A stretch of 64,000 nt of DNA, taken from Aliagarivorans taiwanensis DSM 22990 (GTDB lineage: Bacteria; Pseudomonadota; Gammaproteobacteria; Enterobacterales; Celerinatantimonadaceae). The translations under genes and the position numbers were made by a program. The stretch lies in contig NZ_AUBZ01000010.1 in the NCBI RefSeq assembly GCF_000429505.1, forward strand, positions 56,257 through 120,256, given 5' to 3'. Positions 1 to 8,861 of the stretch are shown here, one piece after another. The first letter of the stretch is position 1; the number at the start of each line of letters is the position of its first letter. Under the pieces are notes generated by a model. It saw nothing but the letters and a program-made list of their open reading frames with translations, was not told the DNA's origin and made no database searches.

Positions 1-99
1 CATCATGGGCATTTCGATGTGACCCATCCCGACCCAGTTGAGGGTGCCCTCAGTGTTGGCTCGAGAGGTGTTCGCGATGTCAGGCATTGTCTTAGGCAT
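1..99 (-). CDS. folE2: GTP cyclohydrolase FolE2, 5' end only (cut by window edge)
   Basis: Reading the minus strand from the ATG at 97-99 gives 33 residues that stay open to the window edge. They begin MPKTMPDIANTS and continue with TLNWVGMGHIEMP. A short PDIA segment followed by a WVGM-x-x-IE-P block is typical of the N-terminus of proteobacterial FolE2 (type IB GTP cyclohydrolase), which makes dihydroneopterin triphosphate for folate and queuosine synthesis. The rest of the gene is outside the window, so no catalytic residue can be checked. Residue 5 (ATG at 85-87) is an alternative start. It is divergent from arcB, and the roughly 150-bp gap between them must hold both promoters. The identification rests on N-terminal resemblance only. 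Confidence 0.75.
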   Translation of the reverse strand, partial: MPKTMPDIANTSRANTEGTLNWVGMGHIEMPMM

Positions 100-251
100 G
101 CACCAAGTACTCCAATTAGTGTGCGAAAAGCTGGGATGAACAGCGGAGAGGGAAAAAAGTTGGCTAGTTATACCATAAAAGCCAAGTCAAAATTAACCAA
201 CTTTCTATGGGGGTATTATTCGGCCCTCCAGATAGCTAACGGAAGATAAGC

Positions 252-2621
252 ATGCATCCATTTAAGAAGCTCGCTACTTACTACGTATTCCTGTTGTCGC
301 GCCTTGGCGTGGTGAGGTTTAGTGCGACCTTAGCGGTGCTGATTATCTTGGTGGCGCTAACCATTCAGGTGAGCGTAACCTTTGCGCTGACCGGCGATGT
401 ATCCTCGGTGGATCTGGTGCGCTCGGTGTTCTTCGGCCTGATCATCACCCCGTGGGCGGTGTTCTTTATGTCGGTGATCGTCGAGCAGTTGGAAGAGTCG
501 CGTCAGCGTTTGACCGGGATGATCCGCAAACTCGAGCAGATGCGTGCCAAAGACCTGCAGATGACCAACCGCCTGCAGGCTAACATCGACCAACTCAACC
601 GCGAGATCGAAGAGCGTGAGCGCGCCGAGTCGGAACGGAGTCAGGCGATCTTTAAGCTCGAGCGCGAGGTGAAACAGCGTCAGATCGCCCAAGCCGAGTC
701 CGATGAGCGCTACGCCCTGCTGCGCAGCTTTATCGACAGCTCCCCCGATCTGGTGTACTACCGCAACGAAGAGGGGCGTTTCTACGGCTGTAACCGCGCC
801 CACGAAGAGCTAACCGGCCATAGCGAGAAAGAGCTGATTGGCCTCACCCCCTACGATGTTTATCCCGACGAAGTGGCACAGCGGATCATCGAAACCGACC
901 GGCAGGTGTTTGAAAGCGATGACCTGGTGACCTATGAGCAGTGGCTGGAATACCCCGATGGTCGCAAGGCCTACTTCGAGCTGCGTAAGGTGCCGTTTTA
1001 TGCGCACACCGGTAAGCGCTTGGGGCTGCTTGGTTTTGGCCGGGACATCACCGAACGCATGCAGCACCAAGCCAGCGTGGAGAAGGCCAACCGCGATAAG
1101 ACCCAGTTTATCTCTACCCTCAGCCACGAGCTGCGTACCCCGCTTAATGGTGTTGTGGGGCTGAGCCAAATGCTGCTGGATACCCCGCTGGATAAAGAGC
1201 AGCGCAAGCAGGTGAACACCATCTTGCTCAGCGCGACCTCGCTGGGGAACATCTTTAACGACATCATCGACTTGGATAAGCTGGATCGCCGCCGCTTTGC
1301 AGTGGCCTTAGCGCCGATGGACTTCCAAGCATTGCTGACCGATATCGAAACCCTGACCCGCCTGCAGGTAGCCTCCAAGTCGTTGGCATTTAGCATGGAG
1401 CAACACGGCCCGGTGCCCACGGTGATCAATGGCGATGCAACTCGCTTGCGGCAGGTGCTATGGAACCTGTGCCACAACGCGGTGAAGTTCACCGAGTCTG
1501 GCAAGATTGAGGTGGTGGTGCGCGCCTTTGAAAGCGAGCACGATAACTGCGTAGACCTGCGCATCGAGGTGCATGACACCGGCCCCGGGATCCCCGAAGA
1601 GGAGCAAGAGCAGATCTTCGCCATGTACTATCAGGCCAAAGGCAGCAAGCAGGCCACCGGTACCGGCATCGGTCTGGCCATCTCGCGTCAGTTGGTGCAA
1701 GCCATGGGCGGCGATTTAGAGGTGGAGAGTGAACCGGGCAAGGGCAGCTGCTTTACCATCAGTTTGGAGGTGGAACTAGACAGCCTGCCTGAACAGGCTG
1801 AGCAGATTGAGCATCCGCCGTTGGAGATCCTGCTGGTGGAAGACGTGGAGCTAAACGTTACCATCGCCAAAGCGCTGCTGGAGAAGCTTGGGCACACGGT
1901 GGCGGTGGCGATGACCGGCACCGAGGCCTTGGATAACTTCAACCCCGATGACTTCGACCTGTACCTGCTGGATATACAGCTGCCAGATATGACTGGCTTT
2001 GATGTGGCGAAGCGACTTCGCGAGCGCTTCCCCGCTTCACACCTGCCGCCATTGGTGGCCCTGACTGCTAACGTGATCCGCGAGCGGGCCGATTTTGATG
2101 AGGCGGGCATCATCGATATCGTCAACAAGCCGATTAACTACAACGCGATGGTTGGCTGTTTGAACAAGATTTTCTATATCGGTGAGCAGGAGCAGCAGCC
2201 CGAGCGCCAGGCGGCGGCCAAGAAACTACCGTCCCATGTGGTGCTAAGCCGCAGCTCGAAACCGGTGCTCGACTATGACTTAATCGCGCAGTTTGTTGAG
2301 AACCTTGGTCCCGAGATCTTTATCGACAGCGTGGAGCTGTTCGCGGAGGTGATGCCGGACTACCTGAAGATCCTCGAATCGAACCTGACCGCTCAGGATC
2401 AGGAAGGCATTGCCAGTGAGGCGCATAAGATCAAGGGTGCTGCCGGTTCGGTGGGCTTGGCGCGTTTACAGCGCTTGGCCAACAAGATCCAAAGCCCCGA
2501 GCTGCCCGCCTGGGAAGACAACGTGGAGGATTGGATCCATCAGCTGGTGCACGACTTCCCGGGCGACCTTGAGCTGCTCAGAGAAGAGGTAGCTCGGCTA
2601 GACCAAGCCGAGCCAGAATAG
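252..2621 (+). CDS. arcB: Aerobic respiration control sensor histidine kinase ArcB
   Basis: Inner-membrane hybrid sensor kinase of 789 aa (E. coli 778) that reads quinone redox state and phosphorylates ArcA. Order of parts: two membrane helices (about 22-46 and 56-77), a charged coiled coil (about 78-150), a PAS domain (about 155-270), HisKA with His292 in SHELRTPLNG, a HATPase domain with DTGPGIP and GTGIGL motifs, a receiver with Asp574 in LLDIQLPDM, and a C-terminal Hpt domain with His725 in AHKIKGAAGS. The primary histidine falls at the same number as in E. coli. Of the two redox cysteines known from E. coli, Cys180 is kept but position 241 is Tyr. Its 3' end overlaps the convergent lysO by 24 bases. 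Confidence 0.95.
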   Translation: MHPFKKLATYYVFLLSRLGVVRFSATLAVLIILVALTIQVSVTFALTGDVSSVDLVRSVFFGLIITPWAVFFMSVIVEQLEESRQRLTGMIRKLEQMRAKDLQMTNRLQANIDQLNREIEERERAESERSQAIFKLEREVKQRQIAQAESDERYALLRSFIDSSPDLVYYRNEEGRFYGCNRAHEELTGHSEKELIGLTPYDVYPDEVAQRIIETDRQVFESDDLVTYEQWLEYPDGRKAYFELRKVPFYAHTGKRLGLLGFGRDITERMQHQASVEKANRDKTQFISTLSHELRTPLNGVVGLSQMLLDTPLDKEQRKQVNTILLSATSLGNIFNDIIDLDKLDRRRFAVALAPMDFQALLTDIETLTRLQVASKSLAFSMEQHGPVPTVINGDATRLRQVLWNLCHNAVKFTESGKIEVVVRAFESEHDNCVDLRIEVHDTGPGIPEEEQEQIFAMYYQAKGSKQATGTGIGLAISRQLVQAMGGDLEVESEPGKGSCFTISLEVELDSLPEQAEQIEHPPLEILLVEDVELNVTIAKALLEKLGHTVAVAMTGTEALDNFNPDDFDLYLLDIQLPDMTGFDVAKRLRERFPASHLPPLVALTANVIRERADFDEAGIIDIVNKPINYNAMVGCLNKIFYIGEQEQQPERQAAAKKLPSHVVLSRSSKPVLDYDLIAQFVENLGPEIFIDSVELFAEVMPDYLKILESNLTAQDQEGIASEAHKIKGAAGSVGLARLQRLANKIQSPELPAWEDNVEDWIHQLVHDFPGDLELLREEVARLDQAEPE

Positions 2622-3503
2622 TACCAGCAGTGGGCAGAGCAGGCTGAGGATGAAGCCGCTGGCGATGGCAACCGGCACGATCTGGTTGCCGCCGGCGCGT
2701 TGCAGCATCGGCAGTGAGAAGTCCATGGCGGTGGCCCCGGCATAGCCGATAATGGCTGCTGGGCTGCGTGTCATCAGTACGGGGATCAGCAGCAAGGTAA
2801 GTAGCTCCCGGCCCATATCCACCATAAAGGCGGTACTGCCCAGAACCGGGTTCAAGCCGTCGCCAATCAGCGCCCCCGACAGCGAGTACCAGCCATAGCC
2901 GCTGGTCATCGCCAGGCCTGCCGCCCACGGCAGCTCAAAATACCAGGCCGCCGCTAGACCCACCGGCATTGAGCTCACCACCACGGTAAGGGCGATCAGC
3001 AAGCCTCGACGATTTAGCAGTAGCTGGCGCAGGCTGATTCCGGCAGCGCGCAGGTCGATACCAATGGCAAACACCAACGCTACCAGCGCCCATTCGGCAA
3101 TAGCAGACTGGGCGGGGAGCGCTTGGCCATGCAGTAAACCCAGTAGCAGGCCGACGCCCACAGTGGCAATCAGTCGCAGCGGCTCTGCCAGTGAGGCGCC
3201 TTTCGATTGACCGGCGATTTCGCTGTGAGGACTTGGCATCGCCAGATAGCGGCCAATCAGATACAAGCAGCCTAAGTTCGCGATAAGCAATGCGCCGACC
3301 AAGAACAGGGTTTGTTGCAGCATCGCCAGTAGGTTACTGCCTAAGTCTTCGACCAAGGCCAGGCCAAAGCCCATCAGGAACAGAATCAGGTAGAGCATGG
3401 CGCTGCTAAAGCGGCGCAGTACCAACTGTAGGGAACGAGAGTGAATGCGAATACAGTAGCCGGCGAACAAGGCGCCTAAGATCAATAACAGTCCGGTGTA
3501 CAT
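2598..3503 (-). CDS. lysO: Lysine exporter LysO (YbjE, DUF340) family
   Basis: A 301-aa hydrophobic protein with about eight membrane segments. The start MYTGLLLILGALFAGY and the block LYLILFLMGFGLALVEDL match the LysO/YbjE family, inner-membrane proteins known in E. coli to export L-lysine and toxic lysine analogues. The second half (KGASLAEPLRL..., GYGWYSLSGALI) also fits the family. It is a single gene convergent with arcB, sharing 24 bases at the ends, so the two transcripts overlap. A TATAAT box on the minus strand at 3566-3571 is a possible -10, but I see no good -35. Membrane transporter family assignment is firm; the lysine substrate follows from the family. Confidence 0.85.
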   Translation of the reverse strand: MYTGLLLILGALFAGYCIRIHSRSLQLVLRRFSSAMLYLILFLMGFGLALVEDLGSNLLAMLQQTLFLVGALLIANLGCLYLIGRYLAMPSPHSEIAGQSKGASLAEPLRLIATVGVGLLLGLLHGQALPAQSAIAEWALVALVFAIGIDLRAAGISLRQLLLNRRGLLIALTVVVSSMPVGLAAAWYFELPWAAGLAMTSGYGWYSLSGALIGDGLNPVLGSTAFMVDMGRELLTLLLIPVLMTRSPAAIIGYAGATAMDFSLPMLQRAGGNQIVPVAIASGFILSLLCPLLVLFWLGLV

Positions 3504-3626
3504 GGTTTCCCGTTGGTTTGCAGCCAGTTAGGTTATACAGAGAAGGGTTAATTACGAGCGCGGCTATTATACCCGAGCTTGCTCAAAAGCAGGGCTTTGA
3601 GTTCCGCTCCGAGGCGCAGTATGCGC

Positions 3627-4418
3627 TTAGCGCTTGCGAAACGGTAGCAGCAACAGGCCGAGTAAGCGCTGATTATCGCGGCTATCCGGCCAGTTCTTCA
3701 GACCAAATTGAATGCCTTGCTGGCCCTCTAGCGGCGCATGACAGTAGCTGGCAAACAAGCGATCCCAACATGACAGGCTAAAGCCGAAGTTGCGGTGGTG
3801 CTCATCCGGGCGCTGTGAATGGTGGATGCGGTGCATATCTGGGGTCACCACCAGATAACGCAGCCAGCGCTCCAAGCGCTCGGGCAAGGCCAGATTGGCG
3901 TGGTTAAACATCGCCATACCATTGAGCAGCATTTCAAACACCACCACTGCCAAAGCCGGAGCACCTAATAACGCAATAGCCGCCAGTTTCAGCAGCTGCG
4001 ACAGCACGATCTCGATGGGGTGGAAGCGCAGTGCCAAGCTCACATCGAAGTCTTGGTCAACATGATGGACTCGGTGCAAACGCCACAGCCAAGGGATGCG
4101 ATGGAACAGCCGATGCTGCCAGTAGATCAGGGCATCCAACAGCAGTATACAGACCACGCCCCAAACCAGCGGATGGAGCGACAGCCAGTTGCCCAGCCCC
4201 CATCCCTGTGCGTGCAGATACCAAGCCAGACCAACGCCAGATAAGGGAAGCAGTAAGCGGGTCAGGACCTGCCCCAAGGCCAGGATCGCAAAATTGGCCG
4301 GCCAGCGCTGGCTACGCGGAATAGCCCGATTGTGCTTTGGCCAGCATGCTTCCAGCAGCAGCAAGCTCACGCACAGACCGAGGAAAATAGTAATCCGAAC
4401 AATAGTGATAGCATCCAT
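3627..4418 (-). CDS. Sterol desaturase / fatty acid hydroxylase superfamily membrane protein
   Basis: A 263-aa integral membrane protein with the histidine clusters of the fatty acid hydroxylase superfamily (PF04116): HRLFH and HRVHH in the middle and HRIHH near the C-terminus. In the family these residues hold a di-iron centre that oxidises a lipid substrate. Hydrophobic segments lie at about residues 5-22, 42-68 and 80-98, and another pair flanks the LLGAPALAVVVFEML stretch. The substrate cannot be read from sequence. Bacterial members act on lipids of very different kinds, so no gene symbol is given. It is divergent from the GAF gene across an 80-bp gap. Confidence 0.85.
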   Translation of the reverse strand: MDAITIVRITIFLGLCVSLLLLEACWPKHNRAIPRSQRWPANFAILALGQVLTRLLLPLSGVGLAWYLHAQGWGLGNWLSLHPLVWGVVCILLLDALIYWQHRLFHRIPWLWRLHRVHHVDQDFDVSLALRFHPIEIVLSQLLKLAAIALLGAPALAVVVFEMLLNGMAMFNHANLALPERLERWLRYLVVTPDMHRIHHSQRPDEHHRNFGFSLSCWDRLFASYCHAPLEGQQGIQFGLKNWPDSRDNQRLLGLLLLPFRKR

Positions 4419-4497
4419 ACTGTGAGTATACGAGGATCGCGAAATCCCTGAAAATAGTTTACCTTTTTGATTGAACTAACAATTACTTGACCTTGCC

Positions 4498-4932
4498 ATG
4501 GATTGGGACAACTGGTTAAAACAGCATACGCAGCAACTGGGTATGGAGATGGGCATTATCAGCCAAGTGGATGGCGACCATTACTTGGTGTTGCACGTCT
4601 ACTCAGAGCTAGGCTTTGTTGAAGTAGGCGACCGCTATGAGCTCACCAACACCTATTGTCAGGCGGTGGTTGAGCAACAGCAGATGATTGCCATCGACCA
4701 CGTGGCCAAGCTCAGCGACTGGAGCCTGCACCCTTGCTACCAAGCCTTGCAATTAGAGAGCTATATCGCCACCCCGATATGGTATCAACAGCGGGTTTTC
4801 GGTACGCTGAACTTTTCCTCCCTCAGCCCTAAAAAGGGAGGCTTCAGTGCCTTAGAGAAACTGAAAGTACATGAGCTGGCCCAAGAGATTGAAGCCAGTG
4901 GACTCACGGCGCAGGGAATGCGAACCATCTAA
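4498..4932 (+). CDS. Small single-domain GAF protein
   Basis: A 144-aa soluble protein made almost wholly of one GAF-like fold: short helix, VDGDHYLVLHVYS strand pair, ELTNTYCQAVVEQQQ helix, and the closing strands YIATPIWYQQRVFGTLNFSS. GAF domains bind small molecules such as nucleotides or tetrapyrroles; the ligand here is unknown. It has no output domain. It lies 24 bp upstream of the HD-GYP phosphodiesterase on the same strand, so it may be a partner sensor for it, which is inference from position. No strong Shine-Dalgarno sequence is visible before the ATG, which is unusual for this window. Confidence 0.7.
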   Translation: MDWDNWLKQHTQQLGMEMGIISQVDGDHYLVLHVYSELGFVEVGDRYELTNTYCQAVVEQQQMIAIDHVAKLSDWSLHPCYQALQLESYIATPIWYQQRVFGTLNFSSLSPKKGGFSALEKLKVHELAQEIEASGLTAQGMRTI

Positions 4933-4956
4933 AACGCACGGAGTGCACAAATACGA

Positions 4957-6144
4957 ATGACGAATAGTGGTGTAAAGCTAACCGTGGTTCCCGTTAACCA
5001 GCTACAGGTGGGCATGCTTGTGGTCGGCATTGCGGAGCAATCCGGTAAAGCCTCGTTGTCCCAGTCTGGTCGCATCTCCAGCACCCAGCAGATTGCCTTA
5101 CTGCAAAAAAAAGGTATTCGGAAAGTCAAAGTTCAACTCGATGCTCCCCACCAGTTTTCTAGCGAGCATGAAGAGCTGGAAGAGAAGAAGCTACCTGAAT
5201 CCCCCCCGCAGCCAGAACCGGCTACCGAAGGCACTAAAGTTAAGGCCATCTTCAACGAAGCAAAATCGCTGCAAGGGAAGTACTTTGAGCAGCTACGCCA
5301 AGGGGAGCCCATCGATATCCGGCCGATGGAGAAGGCCGCTGGCGCGTTAATCGATTCATTGGATAACAACAGCGATGCCCTGTTGTGCCTGGCCAAGATC
5401 CGCGCCAAAGACCGTTATCTGATGGAGCACTCGCTGAATGTTGGGATGCTATTAGCGTATTTTGGCCGCTCGTTGGGGATGGATAAGCAGGTACAGCGCC
5501 AGTTGTTGATTGGCGGCATGCTTCACGACATCGGCAAGATCATGACCCCCGACGAGGTACTGCATAAAGCTGGTCGCCTAGATGATGCTGAGCTGACGAT
5601 CATGCGTGAGCACGTGGTCCACTCCAGAGAGATCTTAAGTAAACAGCGCGGCTTCAGTGAGATTATGATTGAGGTGGCCAGCAACCACCATGAACGCTTG
5701 GATGGCAGCGGTTACCCCTTGGGCCTCAAAGGCAATCAACTGAGCGTTTACTCGCGTATGGCGCTTATTGTGGACTGCTACGATGCCTTAACCGCTGACC
5801 GTGTCTATAAAAGTGGTATGACGCCAACCGAGGCATTTCGGACCTTACTCGGTGGCGCTGGTGCCCAATGTGACAAGGTGTTGCTGGAGAAGTTTATCCG
5901 CTGCATTGGTGTGTATCCGGTAGGGACCATGGTGAAGCTTAAATCGGATCATTTGGCGGTGGTGGTACAGCGTAACGAGATGAAGCCGCTGCGACCCAAG
6001 GTTAAGCAGGTGTTCGACTTGGCCACGGATGCGCAGTGCCCCTTCAAGCTGATCGATCTAAATGGCTTTGAGGAAGAGGAGATTATCCAGGCTGTGTCAG
6101 CGCGGGACTATGGCTTGGTGATTGATGATTTTATGGAGCGTTAG
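4957..6144 (+). CDS. HD-GYP domain cyclic-di-GMP phosphodiesterase with N-terminal DUF3391
   Basis: A 395-aa cytoplasmic protein. The N-terminal 70 or so residues (VPVNQLQVGMLVVGI...) match the DUF3391 module that often precedes HD-GYP domains, followed by a Pro/Glu-rich linker (about 75-95). The HD-GYP domain has the metal motif HDIGK (in GGMLHDIGKI) and the signature HHERLDGSGYPLGL, both intact, so hydrolysis of cyclic di-GMP is expected. A roughly 80-residue C-terminal tail with beta-rich character (GVYPVGTMVKL...) is common in this subfamily. The upstream GAF gene is 24 bp away and probably co-transcribed. A strong hairpin follows the stop codon. Confidence 0.9.
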   Translation: MTNSGVKLTVVPVNQLQVGMLVVGIAEQSGKASLSQSGRISSTQQIALLQKKGIRKVKVQLDAPHQFSSEHEELEEKKLPESPPQPEPATEGTKVKAIFNEAKSLQGKYFEQLRQGEPIDIRPMEKAAGALIDSLDNNSDALLCLAKIRAKDRYLMEHSLNVGMLLAYFGRSLGMDKQVQRQLLIGGMLHDIGKIMTPDEVLHKAGRLDDAELTIMREHVVHSREILSKQRGFSEIMIEVASNHHERLDGSGYPLGLKGNQLSVYSRMALIVDCYDALTADRVYKSGMTPTEAFRTLLGGAGAQCDKVLLEKFIRCIGVYPVGTMVKLKSDHLAVVVQRNEMKPLRPKVKQVFDLATDAQCPFKLIDLNGFEEEEIIQAVSARDYGLVIDDFMER

Positions 6145-6150
6145 TTATCG

Positions 6151-6187
6151 ATTACCAAGGCGAGAGGCAAGCTCTCGCCTTGGTAAT
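6151..6187. terminator. Perfect 16-bp hairpin between convergent genes
   Basis: Arms at 6151-6166 and 6172-6187 pair without mismatch around a 5-base loop (GCAAG). It lies 7 bp after the HD-GYP stop and 29 bp before the end of the convergent PCuAC gene, so it can serve both strands. It has no long T tract on either side, so termination efficiency is uncertain. Confidence 0.6.
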
Positions 6188-6215
6188 GCTTATTGCTTGT
6201 CGTATTGCTTAGCGT

Positions 6216-6677
6216 TTAGTGCTGATGCTTATGATGTTGCATGCCCGCTGCCACTTTCTTGATTGGCGCACTAATCTGTTGGCTTGAGCCATCGCTAAAC
6301 TGCAGTTCCAACTCCAGGCTGTCTCCTTCCACTAGAGGCTTTTTCAAACCGAACAACATCACATGTAAGCCACCGGGTTTGAGCATCACGGCGCTATTGG
6401 CTGGAAGCTCAATCGTATCGACTTGGCGCATCATCATAATATCGCCCTCTTGCACCATGGTGTGCAGCTCTACCTTGCTGGCTTGTTGGTTGGTTGCACC
6501 GACCAAGCTGAGCGAAGACGCCGCATCATTTTTAATATGCATAAAGGCGGCGGAGGTCGTCACGCCCGGAGGGGTAGCGCGCACATAGGGATGAGCAATA
6601 ATGATTTCGGCGAAGGCGGGAATGCTGAGCAGGCCAAGCTGGCTAAGCAACAGCGAGATGAATAACGTCCGTGTCAT
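6216..6677 (-). CDS. Periplasmic copper chaperone PCu(A)C
   Basis: A 153-aa secreted protein with a signal peptide (MTRTLFISLLLSQLG...PAFA, cut near residue 23). The PCu(A)C copper motif H-M-x10-M-x21-H-x-M is recognisable in VELHTMVQEGDIMMM and GGLHVMLF, and the C-terminus is His-rich (MQHHKHQH). Family members carry Cu(I) in the periplasm to the CuA or CuB site of haem-copper oxidases, usually with a SCO protein. Here the SCO gene is 22 bp upstream on the same strand, which supports that role. No oxidase gene is in the window. Confidence 0.87.
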   Translation of the reverse strand: MTRTLFISLLLSQLGLLSIPAFAEIIIAHPYVRATPPGVTTSAAFMHIKNDAASSLSLVGATNQQASKVELHTMVQEGDIMMMRQVDTIELPANSAVMLKPGGLHVMLFGLKKPLVEGDSLELELQFSDGSSQQISAPIKKVAAGMQHHKHQH

Positions 6678-6699
6678 AGGTATCTCCGGTGAAAAATGT

Positions 6700-7314
6700 T
6701 TAGTTGTCTATGTGAGCGATGATCGCATCAACCAAGGGCTGAGGATCCAAGGTATGGGGAATGCGCTCCAGCAGGTGACCCTGTCCGTCAAGCAGGTAGA
6801 AAAACGAGTTGTGGTCCACGCTGTATTCCATCGCTGAGTCAGGCGTGTCGACATACTTGTAATACACCCCCAGCTGCTGGCTCAAGCCCAGTAGCTGGCC
6901 CTCATGTGGGGTGAGACCGACGATGTTGGGATGAAAATAGCCTGCGTACACAGTACTTTTCTCTGGGGTGTCCCGTTTGGGATCTAAAGTGATAAACAGG
7001 CCTTGTACGGCAGCGAGCTGCTGAGGGCTCAAGGCGTTAAAGGCCCCTGATAGCATCGCCAGAGACGTGGGGCAGACATCCGGGCAATGGGTAAAGCCAA
7101 AGTAGGCGATATACAGGGCTTGCGCGGGTTGAAGGCCACTAAAGCGGCCGTCGCTGCTGGTGATGTTGAGTAGCTCAGCGGGCACCTGAATGGGCGCTGT
7201 TGAAGCGGGCGCAGCAGCTATTGGTGCTGGCTCATCGGGGGCAAAAAAGCGAAAGCTGGCGAAGCCCAGCGCGAAACTTATCAGGATCGTCACGATCCAC
7301 TGCCACGTCTTCAT
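6700..7314 (-). CDS. SCO1/SenC/PrrC family thioredoxin-fold copper protein
   Basis: A 204-aa protein anchored by an N-terminal membrane helix (about 5-24), with a periplasmic thioredoxin fold. The metal and redox motif C-x3-C is present in THCPDVCPTS, and the distal histidine is in YSVDHNSFFYL. SCO proteins place copper in CuA of cytochrome c oxidase, or act as disulfide reductases for it. It sits between the PCuAC gene and the YtkA/FixH-like gene and overlaps the latter by 4 bases, so the three form one operon on the minus strand. Confidence 0.92.
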   Translation of the reverse strand: MKTWQWIVTILISFALGFASFRFFAPDEPAPIAAAPASTAPIQVPAELLNITSSDGRFSGLQPAQALYIAYFGFTHCPDVCPTSLAMLSGAFNALSPQQLAAVQGLFITLDPKRDTPEKSTVYAGYFHPNIVGLTPHEGQLLGLSQQLGVYYKYVDTPDSAMEYSVDHNSFFYLLDGQGHLLERIPHTLDPQPLVDAIIAHIDN

Positions 7315-7763
7315 TGACTGTTTACCTCAAAGCCTAATTGAATGGGATGTTGTGGATCGTTGGATTCAATGCGTACCAACCAGCGCATCTCTCCCGATGT
7401 GCAGTAAGGCAGTAACACTTCACTGTGATAGCGGCCATGTTCATCGGCCTGCAGGGTTTGATTGATCTCGCCCATAAACATATCGATGCCGGCGATGGTC
7501 ATGGTGATCTCTGGCGCAAACTCGCTGCTGGTTTGGATATCTATCGGATGCAGTTGCATAGAGGCCAACTCGCGCCCTGGCAGCGATACCTGCCATTGCT
7601 GCTGCTCGACCAGCCAGCTGCAACTGCCCTGAGCATCCAGCTCACAAGCGTGATAAACCTGCGCCAGCGATGAGCGAACAAACTGCTGAGCGAGGAAACC
7701 GCTCGCCAGACCCAATACGGCCACTGCAGCTGCACAAAGCAGTAATTTGGGGGATAAAGTCAC
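7311..7763 (-). CDS. Membrane-anchored YtkA/FixH-like periplasmic protein
   Basis: A 150-aa protein with one N-terminal membrane helix (about 7-25) and a periplasmic domain. The stretch DMFMGEINQTL...GRYHSEVLLPYCTSGEMRW resembles the beta-sandwich of the YtkA/FixH group, small domains found beside oxidase assembly and copper genes. There are three periplasmic cysteines (two in ACELDAQGSC, one in PYCTSG). It is first in the operon and overlaps the SCO gene by 4 bases, so a part in copper delivery or oxidase maturation is likely. The family call is from a short motif and context; I do not recognise a named orthologue. Confidence 0.55.
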   Translation of the reverse strand: MTLSPKLLLCAAAVAVLGLASGFLAQQFVRSSLAQVYHACELDAQGSCSWLVEQQQWQVSLPGRELASMQLHPIDIQTSSEFAPEITMTIAGIDMFMGEINQTLQADEHGRYHSEVLLPYCTSGEMRWLVRIESNDPQHPIQLGFEVNSQ

Positions 7764-7917
7764 AGCAAGTACTTAAGTATTTAACGACTTGGCAACTAAT
7801 TTACAGCGCTTTGATTACCCGGGCAAGGAGTGCGAACTGGAAAGGTGAAGCGCAACAGAATCATACTGTTGCAGTGGCAGGCAAGGGCAAGCTGATGCGC
7901 TTGCCCAAGGTGAGCAA

Positions 7918-8511
7918 TTAAGCTGCTGCAGCCAGTTTTAGTTCTGGCTTTTTACGGTCGATAGGCAGGATCACGCGGCCGTATTCGTTGTTCAGTACCT
8001 GTGCCATACCGAAGTAGATGGCAGACAGGCCACAGAAGATACCTTCCCAACCAGCAATGGTGCCGATCAGCTCGCTGCCGGTGAAATCACGGATCGCCAA
8101 CAGGAAGAACAGGATGGTCAGGCTGCCGAATACTACTTGCTTGGCAACGGGGTAGCGCAGTGAGCCAACAAACATAAAGGCGGTGAACAGTCCCCACATT
8201 GCCAGGTACCAGCCCATGTAAGCATGCGGGCTAGCTTCCGCCAGACCCATCTTCGGCATGACCAACAGGCCAACAAAGGTCAGCCAGAACAGGCCGTACG
8301 AGGTAAACGCAGTAGTGCCGAAGGTATCGCCACGCTTAAAGCACATGATGCCGACAATTACCTGTGCCAAGCCACCGTAGAACAGACCCATCGATAAGAT
8401 CATGGCATCGATTGGGAAGAATCCCGCGTTGTGGATGTTGAGCAGTACGGTGGTCATACCGAAGCCCATCAGGCCCAGCGGTGCTGGGTTGGCAGTGGTT
8501 TGGCTTGTCAT
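7918..8511 (-). CDS. satP: Acetate/succinate uptake transporter SatP (YaaH, GPR1/FUN34 family)
   Basis: A 197-aa protein with six membrane segments and the family signature [18 protein letters not shown] near the N-terminus. SatP takes up acetate and succinate with protons across the inner membrane. Length agrees with E. coli YaaH (188 aa). It stands alone on the minus strand, separated by 154 bp from the copper operon. A possible cAMP-CRP site lies about 85 bp upstream at 8585-8606, which would fit the known catabolite control of acetate uptake, but the match is only partial. Confidence 0.9.
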   Translation of the reverse strand: MTSQTTANPAPLGLMGFGMTTVLLNIHNAGFFPIDAMILSMGLFYGGLAQVIVGIMCFKRGDTFGTTAFTSYGLFWLTFVGLLVMPKMGLAEASPHAYMGWYLAMWGLFTAFMFVGSLRYPVAKQVVFGSLTILFFLLAIRDFTGSELIGTIAGWEGIFCGLSAIYFGMAQVLNNEYGRVILPIDRKKPELKLAAAA

Positions 8512-8861
8512 GTAACAGTGATCCTAAATATGCTAAGTAAGGACTCCGTAGGCAGGGCGCAGTTATCCTTATCGCAGGCGCCAAAACTGTGATCCATGTC
8601 TACTTTGGAGCGAAATCGCGCGGATATTACCCGAAAGCATTGTCCACCACAATGCCTAAAATTTGACTAGTTGAAATTATTCCAACCTGGATAAGTTAAT
8701 GATCAGATATTGCGCAGGGAAAATCATTGAGGACAAGGAGGCGCTTGCCGTAACTAGTGGACTAATTACAAAAGCGTTGACGCTGTCATCAATGATTTTA
8801 ACCAGCAAGAATGATCAGTTACTTATGTAGATTGGTATTAGTTCGAAAAGGAGAGCAAGCC
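8512..8861. other. 350-bp divergent intergenic region, satP / tautomerase
   Basis: It must hold the promoter of satP on the minus strand and that of the tautomerase gene on the plus strand. The only site I can point to is a CRP-like 22-mer at 8585-8606, with a perfect TGTGATC left half but a poor right half (about 15 of 22 positions agree with consensus). The part around 8660-8800 is AT-rich. No RNA gene or repeat is evident. Confidence 0.4.

Noticed and set aside
19..249. A 76-residue plus-strand frame before arcB
   Set aside because: It overlaps the minus-strand folE2 start, has no ribosome-binding site, and its sequence is the antisense of folE2 plus promoter DNA.
998..1624. A 208-residue minus-strand frame inside arcB
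   Set aside because: Antisense of well-conserved ArcB domains, Ser/Cys/Arg-rich, no family resemblance.
3564..3575. TATTATACCCGA upstream of lysO, resembling the end of the 261-bp repeat
   Set aside because: Only about 12 bases match and the rest of the terminal repeat is absent, so chance or a shared promoter-like stretch is enough to explain it.
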